Shown here: positions 1 through 11,100 of the stretch, in pieces
Layout: each line of letters opens with the position of its first letter
How positions within the stretch are numbered: position 1 is the stretch's first letter
NCBI GenBank assembly: GCA_016840035.1
Contig: JAEOTC010000031.1
Coordinates: forward strand, 1 to 64,000
Direction: 5' to 3'
Source: Candidatus Hodarchaeota archaeon
GTDB lineage: Archaea; Asgardarchaeota; Heimdallarchaeia; Hodarchaeales; Hodarchaeaceae
DNA: 64,000 bases
The notes under the pieces: model-generated
Seen by the model: only the letters and a program-made list of their open reading frames with translations
The model's database searches: none
Told to the model about the DNA's origin: nothing
Translations under genes and position numbers: made by a program

Positions 1-2
1 TA

Positions 3-779
3 GCAGGGGAGAAAGGAAAGATCGAATATGTATTGCGAAAGAGAGTAGAAAGATCAATCATTCTTCGGAAGGAGCGACAAGTAGTGGCATTGAACTTATA
101 CCACTCATTACATCAAAGTTTAGAAGCAAAATTAGATTTTGTCAATACAACAGGGGAAAATATTCAAGAAATTCTCATAGAAGATGTAATTCCACCAGAA
201 TTAAAAGTAAATAAAGCAGAATCACCTCAAAATATTCGCTCTATGAGAATTCCTACTCATGATTCAACCCTATATCGGTGGATCTTTAGTAATCTGCCTC
301 CAGGTGGTAATTTTTCTGTTAATTATGTTTTTAAAGAAAAACCGTTGACTCGACATTATATAACTGAGGTGGAAACTGGCTCAGGTAAATTAATATGTAA
401 CAAAATCTCTCAACCTCTCATAGATTCATTTGATTGTGAATACATTTGGATGTACACCATTGAAAACTCTTCAACTAATGAAATCATTTTGACTGACCGT
501 ATACCACTTGACTATAGGGTATCCCTTGTAGATCCTATTCATTTACGCCCTACAATTCTACAAGAAAAAGCATGTATCAGATTGACATGGAATTTGGAAT
601 CAGATAAGAAGATTTTTATTATCCTACGAATGAATGGAATGGAATCATTTACACCTCTCTCACCAATCATTGAAATGAAAAACTTTAGTGAGGTTCAAAT
701 GATGGATACAAGTTCTGAGTCAAAAAAGGCTTTGATCGATATTAGACATCAAAAACTCAAATTCTTGGAGCTAATCTAA
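3..779 (+). CDS. Beta-repeat protein of unknown function, 5' end cut by window edge
   Basis: The reading frame is open to the left edge of the window, so the gene most likely starts outside it; the first in-frame start codon is a TTG at 33. The protein shows at least two tandem units of about 85 residues with the same pattern: a Gly-rich turn and a strand (KIEYVL in the first, FSVNYVF in the second), then a hydrophobic strand, then an acidic strand ending in IEDVIPPEL or LTDRIPLDY. A third unit begins near IFIILRM. Because the first unit already begins before the TTG, that codon is probably internal. Such repeats resemble beta-sandwich repeat domains, but I do not recognise the family. No signal peptide or membrane segment is visible. 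The stop codon directly abuts the start of the next gene, so the two are probably co-transcribed. Confidence 0.75.
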   Translation, partial: AGEKGKIEYVLRKRVERSIILRKERQVVALNLYHSLHQSLEAKLDFVNTTGENIQEILIEDVIPPELKVNKAESPQNIRSMRIPTHDSTLYRWIFSNLPPGGNFSVNYVFKEKPLTRHYITEVETGSGKLICNKISQPLIDSFDCEYIWMYTIENSSTNEIILTDRIPLDYRVSLVDPIHLRPTILQEKACIRLTWNLESDKKIFIILRMNGMESFTPLSPIIEMKNFSEVQMMDTSSESKKALIDIRHQKLKFLELI

Positions 780-2729
780 ATGTCTGACGTTACAAGTGGT
801 TTTGATATCCCTGATTTTGATCATGTAGTATTAGCAGTATTATGGGATGATATTTCAGGTCCTTCGATTATTTCTCTCTATCCTTTAGCTTATGATGACC
901 CTGAATCAGTAGCTTTACAAATATATCTAGCTTCAGTAACAGTTTTCGGGCAGCACGGGCAATCTCAGAGAACAGAATTTAGTGTTCCTTTGTTAAGTTT
1001 GGGAAAAAATATTTTAGCTCGTGTAGCTTTTGATGCTTGGTACGATCCATCAATCCGTGGAGAAGAGAGGCCCTTTTTCTTAGCTATCATTGCTAAGCAT
1101 GATAGTGCAAATTTATTAAATACACATCTTGATACACATATTTTTACTTACCTAGATTATTTAAAACAAGAGAAAGACTTGTTTAATGCAAGAGTTGTTT
1201 GGCAAAGAATTACTGACTCAATAACCGAACCAACTCTCAAAAGTGCGCATTTTGATCAGGCTAGTTTAGATTCGGAATATGCGATTTCTAAAGCCTTGAA
1301 AGATTTGCAAAAGGCAACTACTGCTTGGGAAAAACTGAAAGACCGCACTCAATTATGGGTAGCAATGAAAGTAGCAAACAGATTAGAAAAAATAGATGAT
1401 AGAGCAGCTGGTGAAGCATTTCTGTTATCTGGCACTATTTTTCAGGCCTCCAATAATTTCCACGATGCTCAATCAGCTTTCAAGCAAGCAACTGAAGCAT
1501 TTTCCAGAGTTCATGAATTTCAAAAATCAGGTCAAGCTTTTTGTCTTGCGGGAAAGATGGCTTATCAGTTAGGAAATAACGACCAGGCTATTGAGTTATT
1601 TCAAATTGGTGCAGGCTGGATAAAAGATATCAAATCACAGGCTTCCCTCCAATACGATATGGCTCTCGTATATCAGGACTTAAATCGCTTTGAAGAAGCA
1701 AATGGAAGTTTCGAGAAAGCAGTTAAATTGATTGAAGAGTTCAATAGTCACGATGCAGCAAAATATACTTCCACATATGCAAGTAAATTGATGCTTCAAG
1801 CAGACAAAGAAAGAGAAGAGAATCCAGCATATGCTCTTGGTTTGACACGCAAATCTGCAGAACAGAGAGTAAAAGCTGCAGAATTTTTAAAAGCAAGTGA
1901 TGAAGGACTTGAAGAAGCAGCAACATCACTAATGTTGGCATCTAAGATATACTTTTCCTTAGAGAACGAAAAAATGGGAATAAATCTGGTTAAGGATGCT
2001 TCTTCATTATTTAGACAAGTAGAAAACATTCAATCGGCTATTAAAGCTTTATACGATGGTGCTCAGACAATAAACGATACAGAAATTAAGATATCATTAT
2101 TAAATGATGCTTCCTCATTTATTCCTAAAGAAAATGATGTTGAATCTCTGAATAGACTATTAGGGTTAATTAAATACGAAATTGGTAAGCTGGAATTTGA
2201 AAGAAATCACCTTTTGGTCTCTAAAGAAAATCTTTTCCAATCGAAACAACTGTTGACATCAGCCAAAGTGACATCTACCGAAATTATTCCCGTATTTTTA
2301 CTTAATGCGAATATATCCTTTAACTTTGAGAGCTTTGAGGAAGCTGCAGGTGATTTTTATAGCGCTTATGAGCTCTTGTCAGAATTGGAAGAAACAGATT
2401 CTGTTAAAAATCAAAAAACACGAGTACTAACAAACGCATTGATTAGCTGGAGAAGAAGCAGTACAATATATCACAACGCAGGATTAGTTTCCCTAACAAA
2501 TGAGAGAGAAAGAGAAGCTGTTGAATATTTCACTCGATCGGCAGCTATCTTAATTGGATGGGCAGAGAATAATGAACTTGACTCTCAAGATGAGATTCAA
2601 AAGATATTGCAAGAAAGAATTCAGAAATTAAAGTTAAAGAATGACTTATTCCTCTTAGCAGAGTCAAAGCACAAAATTGATGCCATAATTTCTGATCTTT
2701 CCACCTTAGTCAATGGAAAAACGTCTTAA
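780..2729 (+). CDS. Longin-like N-terminal domain plus TPR/alpha-SNAP-like helical repeats
   Basis: This is a 649-residue soluble protein. Residues 1 to about 150 alternate hydrophobic strands and helices (VVLAVLWDDISGP near the start), which recalls longin-type domains; that assignment is inference. From about residue 160 onward the sequence is almost wholly helical, with TPR-like periodicity (for example GNNDQAIELF and NRFEEANGSFEKA), similar in style to alpha-SNAP and other tetratricopeptide solenoids. It likely acts as a scaffold or adaptor, but no catalytic motif is seen. The ATG begins on the base after the stop of the upstream beta-repeat gene, so translation is probably coupled. A TPR-only protein is the alternative reading for the N-terminus. 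Confidence 0.75.
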   Translation: MSDVTSGFDIPDFDHVVLAVLWDDISGPSIISLYPLAYDDPESVALQIYLASVTVFGQHGQSQRTEFSVPLLSLGKNILARVAFDAWYDPSIRGEERPFFLAIIAKHDSANLLNTHLDTHIFTYLDYLKQEKDLFNARVVWQRITDSITEPTLKSAHFDQASLDSEYAISKALKDLQKATTAWEKLKDRTQLWVAMKVANRLEKIDDRAAGEAFLLSGTIFQASNNFHDAQSAFKQATEAFSRVHEFQKSGQAFCLAGKMAYQLGNNDQAIELFQIGAGWIKDIKSQASLQYDMALVYQDLNRFEEANGSFEKAVKLIEEFNSHDAAKYTSTYASKLMLQADKEREENPAYALGLTRKSAEQRVKAAEFLKASDEGLEEAATSLMLASKIYFSLENEKMGINLVKDASSLFRQVENIQSAIKALYDGAQTINDTEIKISLLNDASSFIPKENDVESLNRLLGLIKYEIGKLEFERNHLLVSKENLFQSKQLLTSAKVTSTEIIPVFLLNANISFNFESFEEAAGDFYSAYELLSELEETDSVKNQKTRVLTNALISWRRSSTIYHNAGLVSLTNEREREAVEYFTRSAAILIGWAENNELDSQDEIQKILQERIQKLKLKNDLFLLAESKHKIDAIISDLSTLVNGKTS

Positions 2730-2742
2730 ACATCTGAATCCT

Positions 2743-4965
2743 TCATTCTTTGAATTTAAGTGTTAACTGATCCACTAGTTCTTCTCGTCTTTGTGTTAAC
2801 CGTTTTTTCTTTTTATTCAGTCGTTTAACTATTTCTTCGTGTTTCTGATCAGACACTTCATCATTTAGAAATTTCTCATCCGCTTTTTCTAACGAATCTT
2901 CAACTTGCGCTAGCTCAGCATCTACTACATTGAGCTCTGGATGGTTGGTTGGGATTCCATTTGGATCATATTCGTACTGATCAGAACTGACATCTGGTTC
3001 TTGTTTTTGTTTATCTTTTGGGCCTAAGGTAAATGTTTTAGTAATTACTTTAGGACCTACAACCTTTTTAGCCTTAGGCGAAGGTTTTTCGCTTTTTTTA
3101 CTCTTTCGTTTGCTTTTAAGCTCCTTATCACTTAGAGATTCAGTCTCACCGAATATAAATCCTTCTCGTTCTCCCTCAGAATCCGTTAGCAGTAGATTGG
3201 GCATGTCTCCTTCAGAGAACAGAGATTCAACTTGATCTGTGAATAGACGATCAAATCGTTCCTGAGCCATCAGAATTTCTTTCCGAGCTTCCTCTAAATC
3301 GATCTTTTCACCCTCTTGAATTTTAATTCCAAATACTTTGACAATTTCACCTGCAGGAGTTTCTAAGACTGAAACAAAAGGTGTTTGCACGAATGAGTAA
3401 TCTGGAGTGTCTAATACAGTAACAAGTCCTCCAAACACTTTAACGTATTCTCCGACACCTTTAATCTCCACAACCTGAACAAATCCTCCGAGTATTTGGA
3501 CTAAGTTTATTCCGAGCCTTTCAAACACAAAAACCCCTGGAAGGCGGACTAGAGAATAGTCTTCAGTTTCCGTAATTGTATATTTTGAAGGAGTTGAGTC
3601 AAACACTGACGAAAAGAGTCCTTCCGGTCCTTTCCAACTCTTCAATTGAGAAATAGCTTGTTTTGCTTTATCAAATAATTCGGCCGTCGATTCAAGTCCC
3701 GCGGTAACCAATTCGTCTTCGGTTAGTTCGTCTATTTGTTTGGGTTTCAGTTGAAGTTTTATTTGGTCCCACTCTTCAGGAGGAACCCAAATAGTTGTAG
3801 TACCGTCGATTTCCTTTTTTGATGTCTCCTGTTCCTCTGATTCTGTTTCAAGTTCTGATTTACCCATTAATACAAGAGTTGTCCCTTTTTCCGAGACAGT
3901 CGGTATAGCAATGGTACCTTTTTTAGCTGAAACAGAAGTTTTTCCTTTGCTAATAATCTTCATATCATCTGTGGGTATAGTGAAAACCCGTTCTGGTCTT
4001 TCATAAGAGGTTTCTTGAATTGTGGTGGCAAAATTATTAATTGTACTGCCAACTTGACTATTAGGATCAACAATTTTGCCAGTTAGAGAATTTAGAACAG
4101 AGCTAAATCCATTGGTTTTTTTCTTTTGGGGGGTTAGGAGGAGGAGGACTCCAATAATGAGTAAGAAGAATGCCATATATTGAATTACATCTTTTTGGTT
4201 ATCAATCCAGCCTAACCATAAAAATAACAATAGTATAAAAGCAGATGAAAGAAATCCATCCCGAACCCTTTCTATTCTGCTTTTCAGCGCGAAATTTTCA
4301 CGAAGTAGAGTATTAATTGAAATATTCTGCCTAGGTGTGGTACCTGGAATAATAATTCCAATAATATTCAAAATTAGAGCAGTTATTAAAATTATTTCGA
4401 GTTCAAGTGTAATACTCTCTGGAATAATGAGAACAGAAAGACCTAGTAAAAGAAAAATTACTAGAGTTGCAATCCAAACCCCACGAAGAATTTCACCCAC
4501 ATAGTGCAGATAACCAAAGTGTAGAGATTGCAGGTCAAATCTGTTCCAAATGATCGCTAGAGGAACAAGAAGACATGCTGTGAGCGATTCAAATTCAGAA
4601 TAAGAAATGTCTGGAAAAGTGGTATCCCATAATTCAAAAGTTACCGTTCCAGTTGAAAAAAAGTTAATGATTAGAAATGCTATGAGTATTTTCATCGCTC
4701 TATTAAGAGGGGAAGGGATATCCCGTTCATCATGAGAAAAGATCTTTGAAACTGGAATTACGAAAAATAAAACAAGAAGAAAGCCAAATAAAGTGGCTCT
4801 TATGGCCGAATCACCGGAAAAGATAACTGCAACAATGCACCAAAAAATAAGTATAAGAGTAAAGATATAATCTAAAGGCGTTTTCGGTCGAAGAAATTCC
4901 TCCGTTTGATCAAGTGCAAAGCTCTCTAAAGAACCATATTTCTGTAATTTTTGAATATTCTCCAT
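2743..4965 (-). CDS. Multipass membrane protein with cytoplasmic beta-repeat region and charged coiled-coil tail
   Basis: A 740-residue protein I do not recognise. Residues 30 to about 290 hold eight or more hydrophobic segments that look like transmembrane helices. After a Ser/Thr/Glu-rich linker, residues around 470-570 form a run of short repeated strands (for example FVQVVEI, YVKVFGG, FVSVLET, IVKVFGI), probably a small beta-solenoid or barrel. The C-terminal 120 residues are Lys/Glu-rich and end in a predicted coiled coil. An AGGAAAG ribosome-binding site precedes the ATG. A minus-strand TATA-like box and an inverted repeat lie about 180-200 bases upstream. A sensor or membrane-scaffold role is possible but unproven. 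Confidence 0.75.
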   Translation of the reverse strand: MENIQKLQKYGSLESFALDQTEEFLRPKTPLDYIFTLILIFWCIVAVIFSGDSAIRATLFGFLLVLFFVIPVSKIFSHDERDIPSPLNRAMKILIAFLIINFFSTGTVTFELWDTTFPDISYSEFESLTACLLVPLAIIWNRFDLQSLHFGYLHYVGEILRGVWIATLVIFLLLGLSVLIIPESITLELEIILITALILNIIGIIIPGTTPRQNISINTLLRENFALKSRIERVRDGFLSSAFILLLFLWLGWIDNQKDVIQYMAFFLLIIGVLLLLTPQKKKTNGFSSVLNSLTGKIVDPNSQVGSTINNFATTIQETSYERPERVFTIPTDDMKIISKGKTSVSAKKGTIAIPTVSEKGTTLVLMGKSELETESEEQETSKKEIDGTTTIWVPPEEWDQIKLQLKPKQIDELTEDELVTAGLESTAELFDKAKQAISQLKSWKGPEGLFSSVFDSTPSKYTITETEDYSLVRLPGVFVFERLGINLVQILGGFVQVVEIKGVGEYVKVFGGLVTVLDTPDYSFVQTPFVSVLETPAGEIVKVFGIKIQEGEKIDLEEARKEILMAQERFDRLFTDQVESLFSEGDMPNLLLTDSEGEREGFIFGETESLSDKELKSKRKSKKSEKPSPKAKKVVGPKVITKTFTLGPKDKQKQEPDVSSDQYEYDPNGIPTNHPELNVVDAELAQVEDSLEKADEKFLNDEVSDQKHEEIVKRLNKKKKRLTQRREELVDQLTLKFKE

Positions 4966-5144
4966 AAAAAAGTCTTTCCTGTATTATTCCGCATACTTCT
5001 TGGATTTTTAGCAAATATTTTCTGAAATGTTGATTTTAACACAATTTTCTTTAACTTCTCAAAACGATTTTCTATTTGTAATCGAGAGAATGAAGTTAAA
5101 CCAACTCTAGAAGTTTATTCACTTTTGTGATAGATTTACACTTT

Positions 5145-5172
5145 CATTTATATCACTTACATTTATGGTAAG
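5145..5172 (-). promoter_or_regulatory. TATA-like box and adjacent operator-like inverted repeat upstream of the membrane protein gene
   Basis: On the minus strand GATATAAATG (5145-5154) fits an archaeal TATA box. Just upstream of it, 5156-5172 reads CTTAC, seven bases, GTAAG, a perfect five-base inverted repeat. Nearly the same element occurs at 58188-58205 before an HTH regulator gene. The operator role is inferred from position and symmetry only. Confidence 0.35.
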
Positions 5173-5188
5173 TATAATGAAATTAAAA

Positions 5189-8100
5189 TTACTCTATCCC
5201 TTTAGGACTTTGACAATAAACGCAACCATCTTCTTCGACTTCTGAAATATTTATGAATGCTCCACACTGACTGCATACGATCTCATCTTCAGAGAGTGAG
5301 TCCTCTTGGGAAAGTAATGGTTGGATTTTTGGCGTGTTGCCATTGGTAAAAATTTCAGCCCTTTCTAACTCTACAATCTCATCAGTAGTAACGATTGATG
5401 AAGAGATCTTTGAAGCAATTTGTTCTTCAGTTTCCACTGCTTCAGAGCCCTTTTGACTGTTCATTAATGGTTTAACAGTTTGAGAATCTAATACTACATT
5501 AACCTCGATTTCTGTCTTTTTCTTACGGACTTTCTTCTTTGGCCTAGGTGATTTCGGGAAGTTGAAGATTGCATCCAAAGATTGCGTTTTCGGTCTGGTC
5601 TTTCTTCTCTTGTTTTTTTGTACTCTTGTCTTTGAAGTTATTGTTACAGGTCTGGGTGGTTTTTTTGTTTCTTTTGTGACAATAGAACTTCCTCCAGAAT
5701 CAGAAACCTCTTCCAAAACGGTTTCGGGTATATTTTGCTTTTCAGCTTCTTTAATATCCTCAAGATTGAGGGTTCTTTGAGATCCAGATTGAATCTGCTG
5801 ATTTTTCATAGGAAATCGGATCATTCGATCATAAATCCGACCAGGATCATAAATATCTTTTAAATACTGTTTAGTATCGACTAATTGCTTGATATCTTCT
5901 ATTGAAGTAAGTTCATTAAGCATAAAACTCAAAGTACAAATACCATGTTTGATGAAGACTGATTTAACTTTATCAAAAGCGAAATCAAATACTTGGGCTG
6001 GGATGACATGATTTCCTTTAATGTTAACCATTTGGATACGAATACCAGGATCAATAGAATAGCCGAGATCCTTTAAAATGTAAGCAGCAGTCACTTGAGG
6101 TAATTTCGATTTATATTCTCTTAGATCTTTATTGATAGCCTTTGGTTTGACAAAATATGAAGGATCAAGGTTCCCTCCTTCAACCTCAGTTCGGATTCTG
6201 TCCGAAGCTTTGAATGCATTTTGATATATTTGTTCTAATGTAATTGGGTTCTCTGGATGGTAATCTTCCAAATATGCTTTTATGATCTCTTCTTGAAAGT
6301 GTTTTTGAAGTTTGGAAAAATCAGCCCTTTTAGATTCTAAACCAGTAATTTCCTCCTCCTCCCACTTATTATCCTGTTTTAAATGATTGTAAACAATATA
6401 TTTCTTCTTCCCCATAACAAATTGGAAGTCATAGGGGCCGTCTTGTTCGAATTGTATTAAACTCTTACTTGTACGTTTAATTGTGCTACCATCATTTAAC
6501 CAGTAGTTATCATTTTTGAATCCGGCCTTAACAACTTTTTCATTCAAAATCTTATCGATGAGACTAACTTTGAAATATATTTTTTCATCCATTTCCGATG
6601 GATTACTTAAAGTAACTTGAAAATCAAGGGGGAAATCTTTGGGAACCCATAACCAGACCCCATCCGTATCCAACTCTGTAACCATTCCAATAGATTCTAA
6701 TTGATTAGCAACCCAGTGAATTAAATCCGCAGATAACTTAGTTGTAATTCCAGCGCATGGTGTACTCGCATTTCGTACCCCTGCACGCATGCCAAGAAGA
6801 CCATAGACAGAATTATGAACTCCAACATATGCATGACCTGCAAAAAATCGTTCCGTCTCATCTACAGAAATATCATACACAAATTCTGGTGTTTCAATTT
6901 CAACAATGGATTTAATGTGATCAAACCAAATACTTGAGTCTACTATTTTTGATGTATGCCCCTTTTCTTTGAATAATCCAATAGACATGTTTTTTGAATA
7001 ATTAACAGGAATCCAAGCACTCGGTACCAGATCTAGACTTGTTTTCCTTAACAAATAATCGAATTCTGCGACACCCTCTATAGACTGTAAGATTTTGATC
7101 CGAAATATCGGATAATTGGTTCCAGTCTCTTCTTTGATAGTGAACTGATAGACCGATAATTGTAGTAATAATAATGGAAGGTCAACGAAGGCCAATCCAT
7201 CGCTTATAGTGGAATATCGAATAAATTTGTTCTCATAATCGATAGTACCATCGCCAGCTATTAAAGTTTGCAAAAACTGAATTTTCGCTTCATTAGGTAG
7301 GTTAAATACTAAGTTTGGAATTCTTTTCGTCTTCGAATCATCACCAATACCAAGAGAATCGAGAATAGAATATGCAACAGCATTATTTGATTGAACATAT
7401 ACAACAGTAGAGTTTTTGTTATCGGATAAGGTAGGATCGCCAAATATCGAAGCACATTGAATCATATCTTGAATTATATCTTTATCGTTATTACACACGT
7501 TAACATCATATGAATTCCTTTGAATTCTTCTATAGCCTTCGCTAACATAATAACCTAGATATCTAGCCAACTTTTCAGTTGGGACTAGAGGCTTTAGAAA
7601 TTGGCCACTATAGTGTCCAACCTCCCATTCTTGAAAGACTTCATTAGGGATAAACTGAATGAATTCAATTACATCTATTAATGGTACATCATATGACTCA
7701 GTGTGATGATTTCGTTTAGCTTTTTTTATTATTATCTCAAGGAAACTCAAGTAATTCTCTGATCGTTCATTCGTTGAGTAATATTTCCCATCATCTTTAA
7801 TAAAATCATATTTGACTAGTCTTTTTGCGTTCTTCGTAGCAGTTCTTGGGTCAGAAAATATTCTTTTTATTTCTTTATGGGCAGTTTTAGTTTTTGATTC
7901 TACCAGTTTAGAGAGAATCTTAATTTCCGTTTTCCATCTCTTAGATATAAAATATCCTCCCCTTACTTTTAAAATGAGATTAATATTGTTTTTTATGAGA
8001 ACAGAGGGATCTATCAGTTTTATTAAATTGATCTCAACGGATCGATATTTGGAGGGCACGGGAGGAAATAGCTTGGGGATCACCAGCTTCTCTCCTCTTT

Positions 8101-11100
8101 TTAATTCAGCTCCTCTTCTTACAACGATATCCTGATTGTCTTCTACAACGAAAACACTATGATCTTCGGTTACCTTCACCTTTCTTCCGTTCTCGGTTGT
8201 AACCAAAAACGATTTATGACTAGTTTTATGTTTAAAGACATGAGTGATATCTTTAATTTTAATTCTCCCAGAATTATCAAAGGTAAAAGTTTTAATTCCC
8301 TTCTTAATTGAGTTTGATAGAATTTCTTGTGAGTGTAAATTTCTATTTACGAAATCACCTATCTTTACCGGTTGAATACCTTTTTCATCAATGATTACTA
8401 TCGGTTCATCATAAAAGATAGAATTTAGCGGAACTTTCATTCCTAGTTGCGTACTGTCGTGGAATTTCTGCTGACGAAGCATATCTGGTGGGACTGGTTG
8501 ATTAGCCATGCTTTTCTGTTGGATGACCTGTTTTAGTCTTTGAGCCTCAAATTTATGTCTCACTCGAGTAATAAAGAAGTCGTCCATAATCCGAGCTACA
8601 AAATTAAATGCTTTCTGACAAACACGTGATTGTACAGATATGAGGACAGTAATCTTTTTTGTCCGAACATCAATGCTTAGATATGTATTCTTAGGAAGAT
8701 GGAAATCATCAGGTTGATCTTCAAAAATATCAAAATGGTTTTTATCTAAATGAATCCCTAGTTGTGTAGCATCAACTGTTTGATTTAGCCATCTTTTAAT
8801 CTTTTTAAAAGGATCGATTGAGGTTGAGTTCTTCCCTAAATATGATTTACCTAGTGGAATCTTTATTAATCCTGATTTCTTCTTCAATCGATAGGCCTGT
8901 GTCTGCTTCCCATTGTAGGTAAGAATTTCTTGAATTCGTCCAAAAGTAGCTTCTTCAGGTTCATATTCTTTACATGTTGATTCATTTTTGGTTGTACAAA
9001 TAGAGGGATCACATTTGGAGGAACCTTTAATTCTATGTTTACAAGGCCTTCGAGCTGTTAGTTTGATCACCCAATCTCCTTCAAAAAAGCAAGAATCATC
9101 TTTTTCACGATGTTTACATTCTTTGCATTTAGATAAGGGGACTATTCCAGATGGTTGTAGCTTATATTGCCGTATTTGTGAGGGGTACATAGATGTGACA
9201 TCTACATGCACACCCCTCATTTGAACAGGACCAGTTGTTTCAATTAATTTTTCAACTTGGCTGAGTGTCTCCTGTACAACATTCTCAACCCCCTCAGTTT
9301 GAATATTTGCAAGATCCTCCAGAATTCCACGTAATAGATCATTTTTTTCTTCAAAAAGTGATTCTGATACCCCATTTTTTTTCAAAGCTACCTTGAAATT
9401 CTTGAGCAATAATTCAAGATCATCTGTATAGGAGAGTGATAAATCACCAAATTTTTCAAGGATTCTTCTCTCAAATTGATTTTTCATTTCCCTTTTGGCA
9501 ATATCTTTACTGTTCTTAGTAATAATATCTTGAATAAGTGGTTTAAGTTCGATTAAAGAATTCTTATCAGGTATGAATTCAGTAAAAATATCACTACGGA
9601 ATATACCTGATCTTCTAGCCTCAACTAAACCTCCTGTGTAGGCAAATGAATCAATCATCAAGTTAGGTGAGAACGATTCAATGTACTTTTGTTCAATACG
9701 TCTCCTACCAACAATGTTAAAATGATGATCCTCGGCATCTATGAGTAAATCATCCAAAGATCCCGCACGACGAGTTAAAAGTTCTGATGATGGGACAGGA
9801 AACATTTGACCTAACGAAATGAAAAAATCTAGAACGATTTCTTTAACATATCTATAGGTTATGTAACCATCACAGGCAGCATAGCCAACTGCATCAACAG
9901 GACTTTCCTCGATCGCAAATAAAGCTTCTCGGCCAATCGGAATAATTTTTAACTTTTTCTCGACGCTTGGTTTCAATCCTAAATCTTTTTTTGGTAAATA
10001 GCTATACTTCTCATTGAACAAATATGCATCAAGATGAATTACTCCTCCACCAGCAACAGAGTCGATACTTGCAGGGGAGTAATTTTGTCGAAGATCAATT
10101 TTACCTTTATCTTGTCCATTGGGTTGACGTTTATATTTGATTTTAAATCCAGTCCTCCTCTCTAGTGAAATATTATAGTTGGAGGAGCGAACTGCTAAGA
10201 ATGGTATATCAAAGCGATCACCAAAAAAATCTGCGATAATATCAGGTTTATAATCCTCTATTATTTCGTAGAATCTGTGTAGAAGCTGTTGTTCAGTTTT
10301 AAAAATCTTTAATTCAACAGGAACACGTTCTATTATAATTTCAGACGGGAGTTCAGTACCAGTCTTACACCAATCAACCCACGGTTTTGAATGATCCGCG
10401 TCCTTTTGTTTCAGGATAATATCAATTCCTGAAACATCTTTTGTTTCTACAACCTCGTCATTAATTATCAAATGATTAGTTTCACCTGTAAACAACGAGA
10501 TCATTGAAATTGCATCACGATTTGGATTTGGTTCACGAGTTTGATCAAAGACAGTCTCAATATCATAGGCAAGAATTCGAAGTTCAGGAGGAGCTTTATT
10601 TCGAAGAATTTCTATTTGGTGGATTTGCCCACCACTAATGTCAGCTTGATACCACGATCCAACCCTAATGTTATGATCAATAGCAACTCTGTGGTTATAG
10701 AGAACATCCGCTTCACGCCACTCGACAACACCTTTGATTTTCTCGCACTGTGACCTTAAACTTGGTACAGAACGAGGATGGTCAACTGTAACCTTTAAAA
10801 AGTCTTTTTTGACAAGGAAGGTAAGATCAGCCGCATCGTGACACACTTCTTTCGAAACTGCAATGACCTTATTTTCTCCCATTTCCTGAATCTGGGCAAT
10901 TATGCGGTTGATCTGATTGGATTGTAAGGCAGGAGCTATCAGGAGGTAAAAGTAAGGAGCATGCCTTAAAAACGCACTTCGTTTATTATGTTGCTCATCC
11001 AAAAAATATATCTGAATTCCATTTATTATTTTTCTATTAGCTCTCGTAGAGTATGTATCATCGCTATCAAAAGTAGATTCATAGGTTTCATCTTTCCTAC

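Noticed and set aside
33-779. First gene starting at TTG 33
   Set aside because: The frame is open to the window edge and the first beta repeat begins before this codon, so the true start is probably outside the window.
7812-8135. Plus-strand open frame inside the intein coding region
   Set aside because: It lies antisense to a well-supported intein and polymerase and shows no protein-like motif; a shadow frame.
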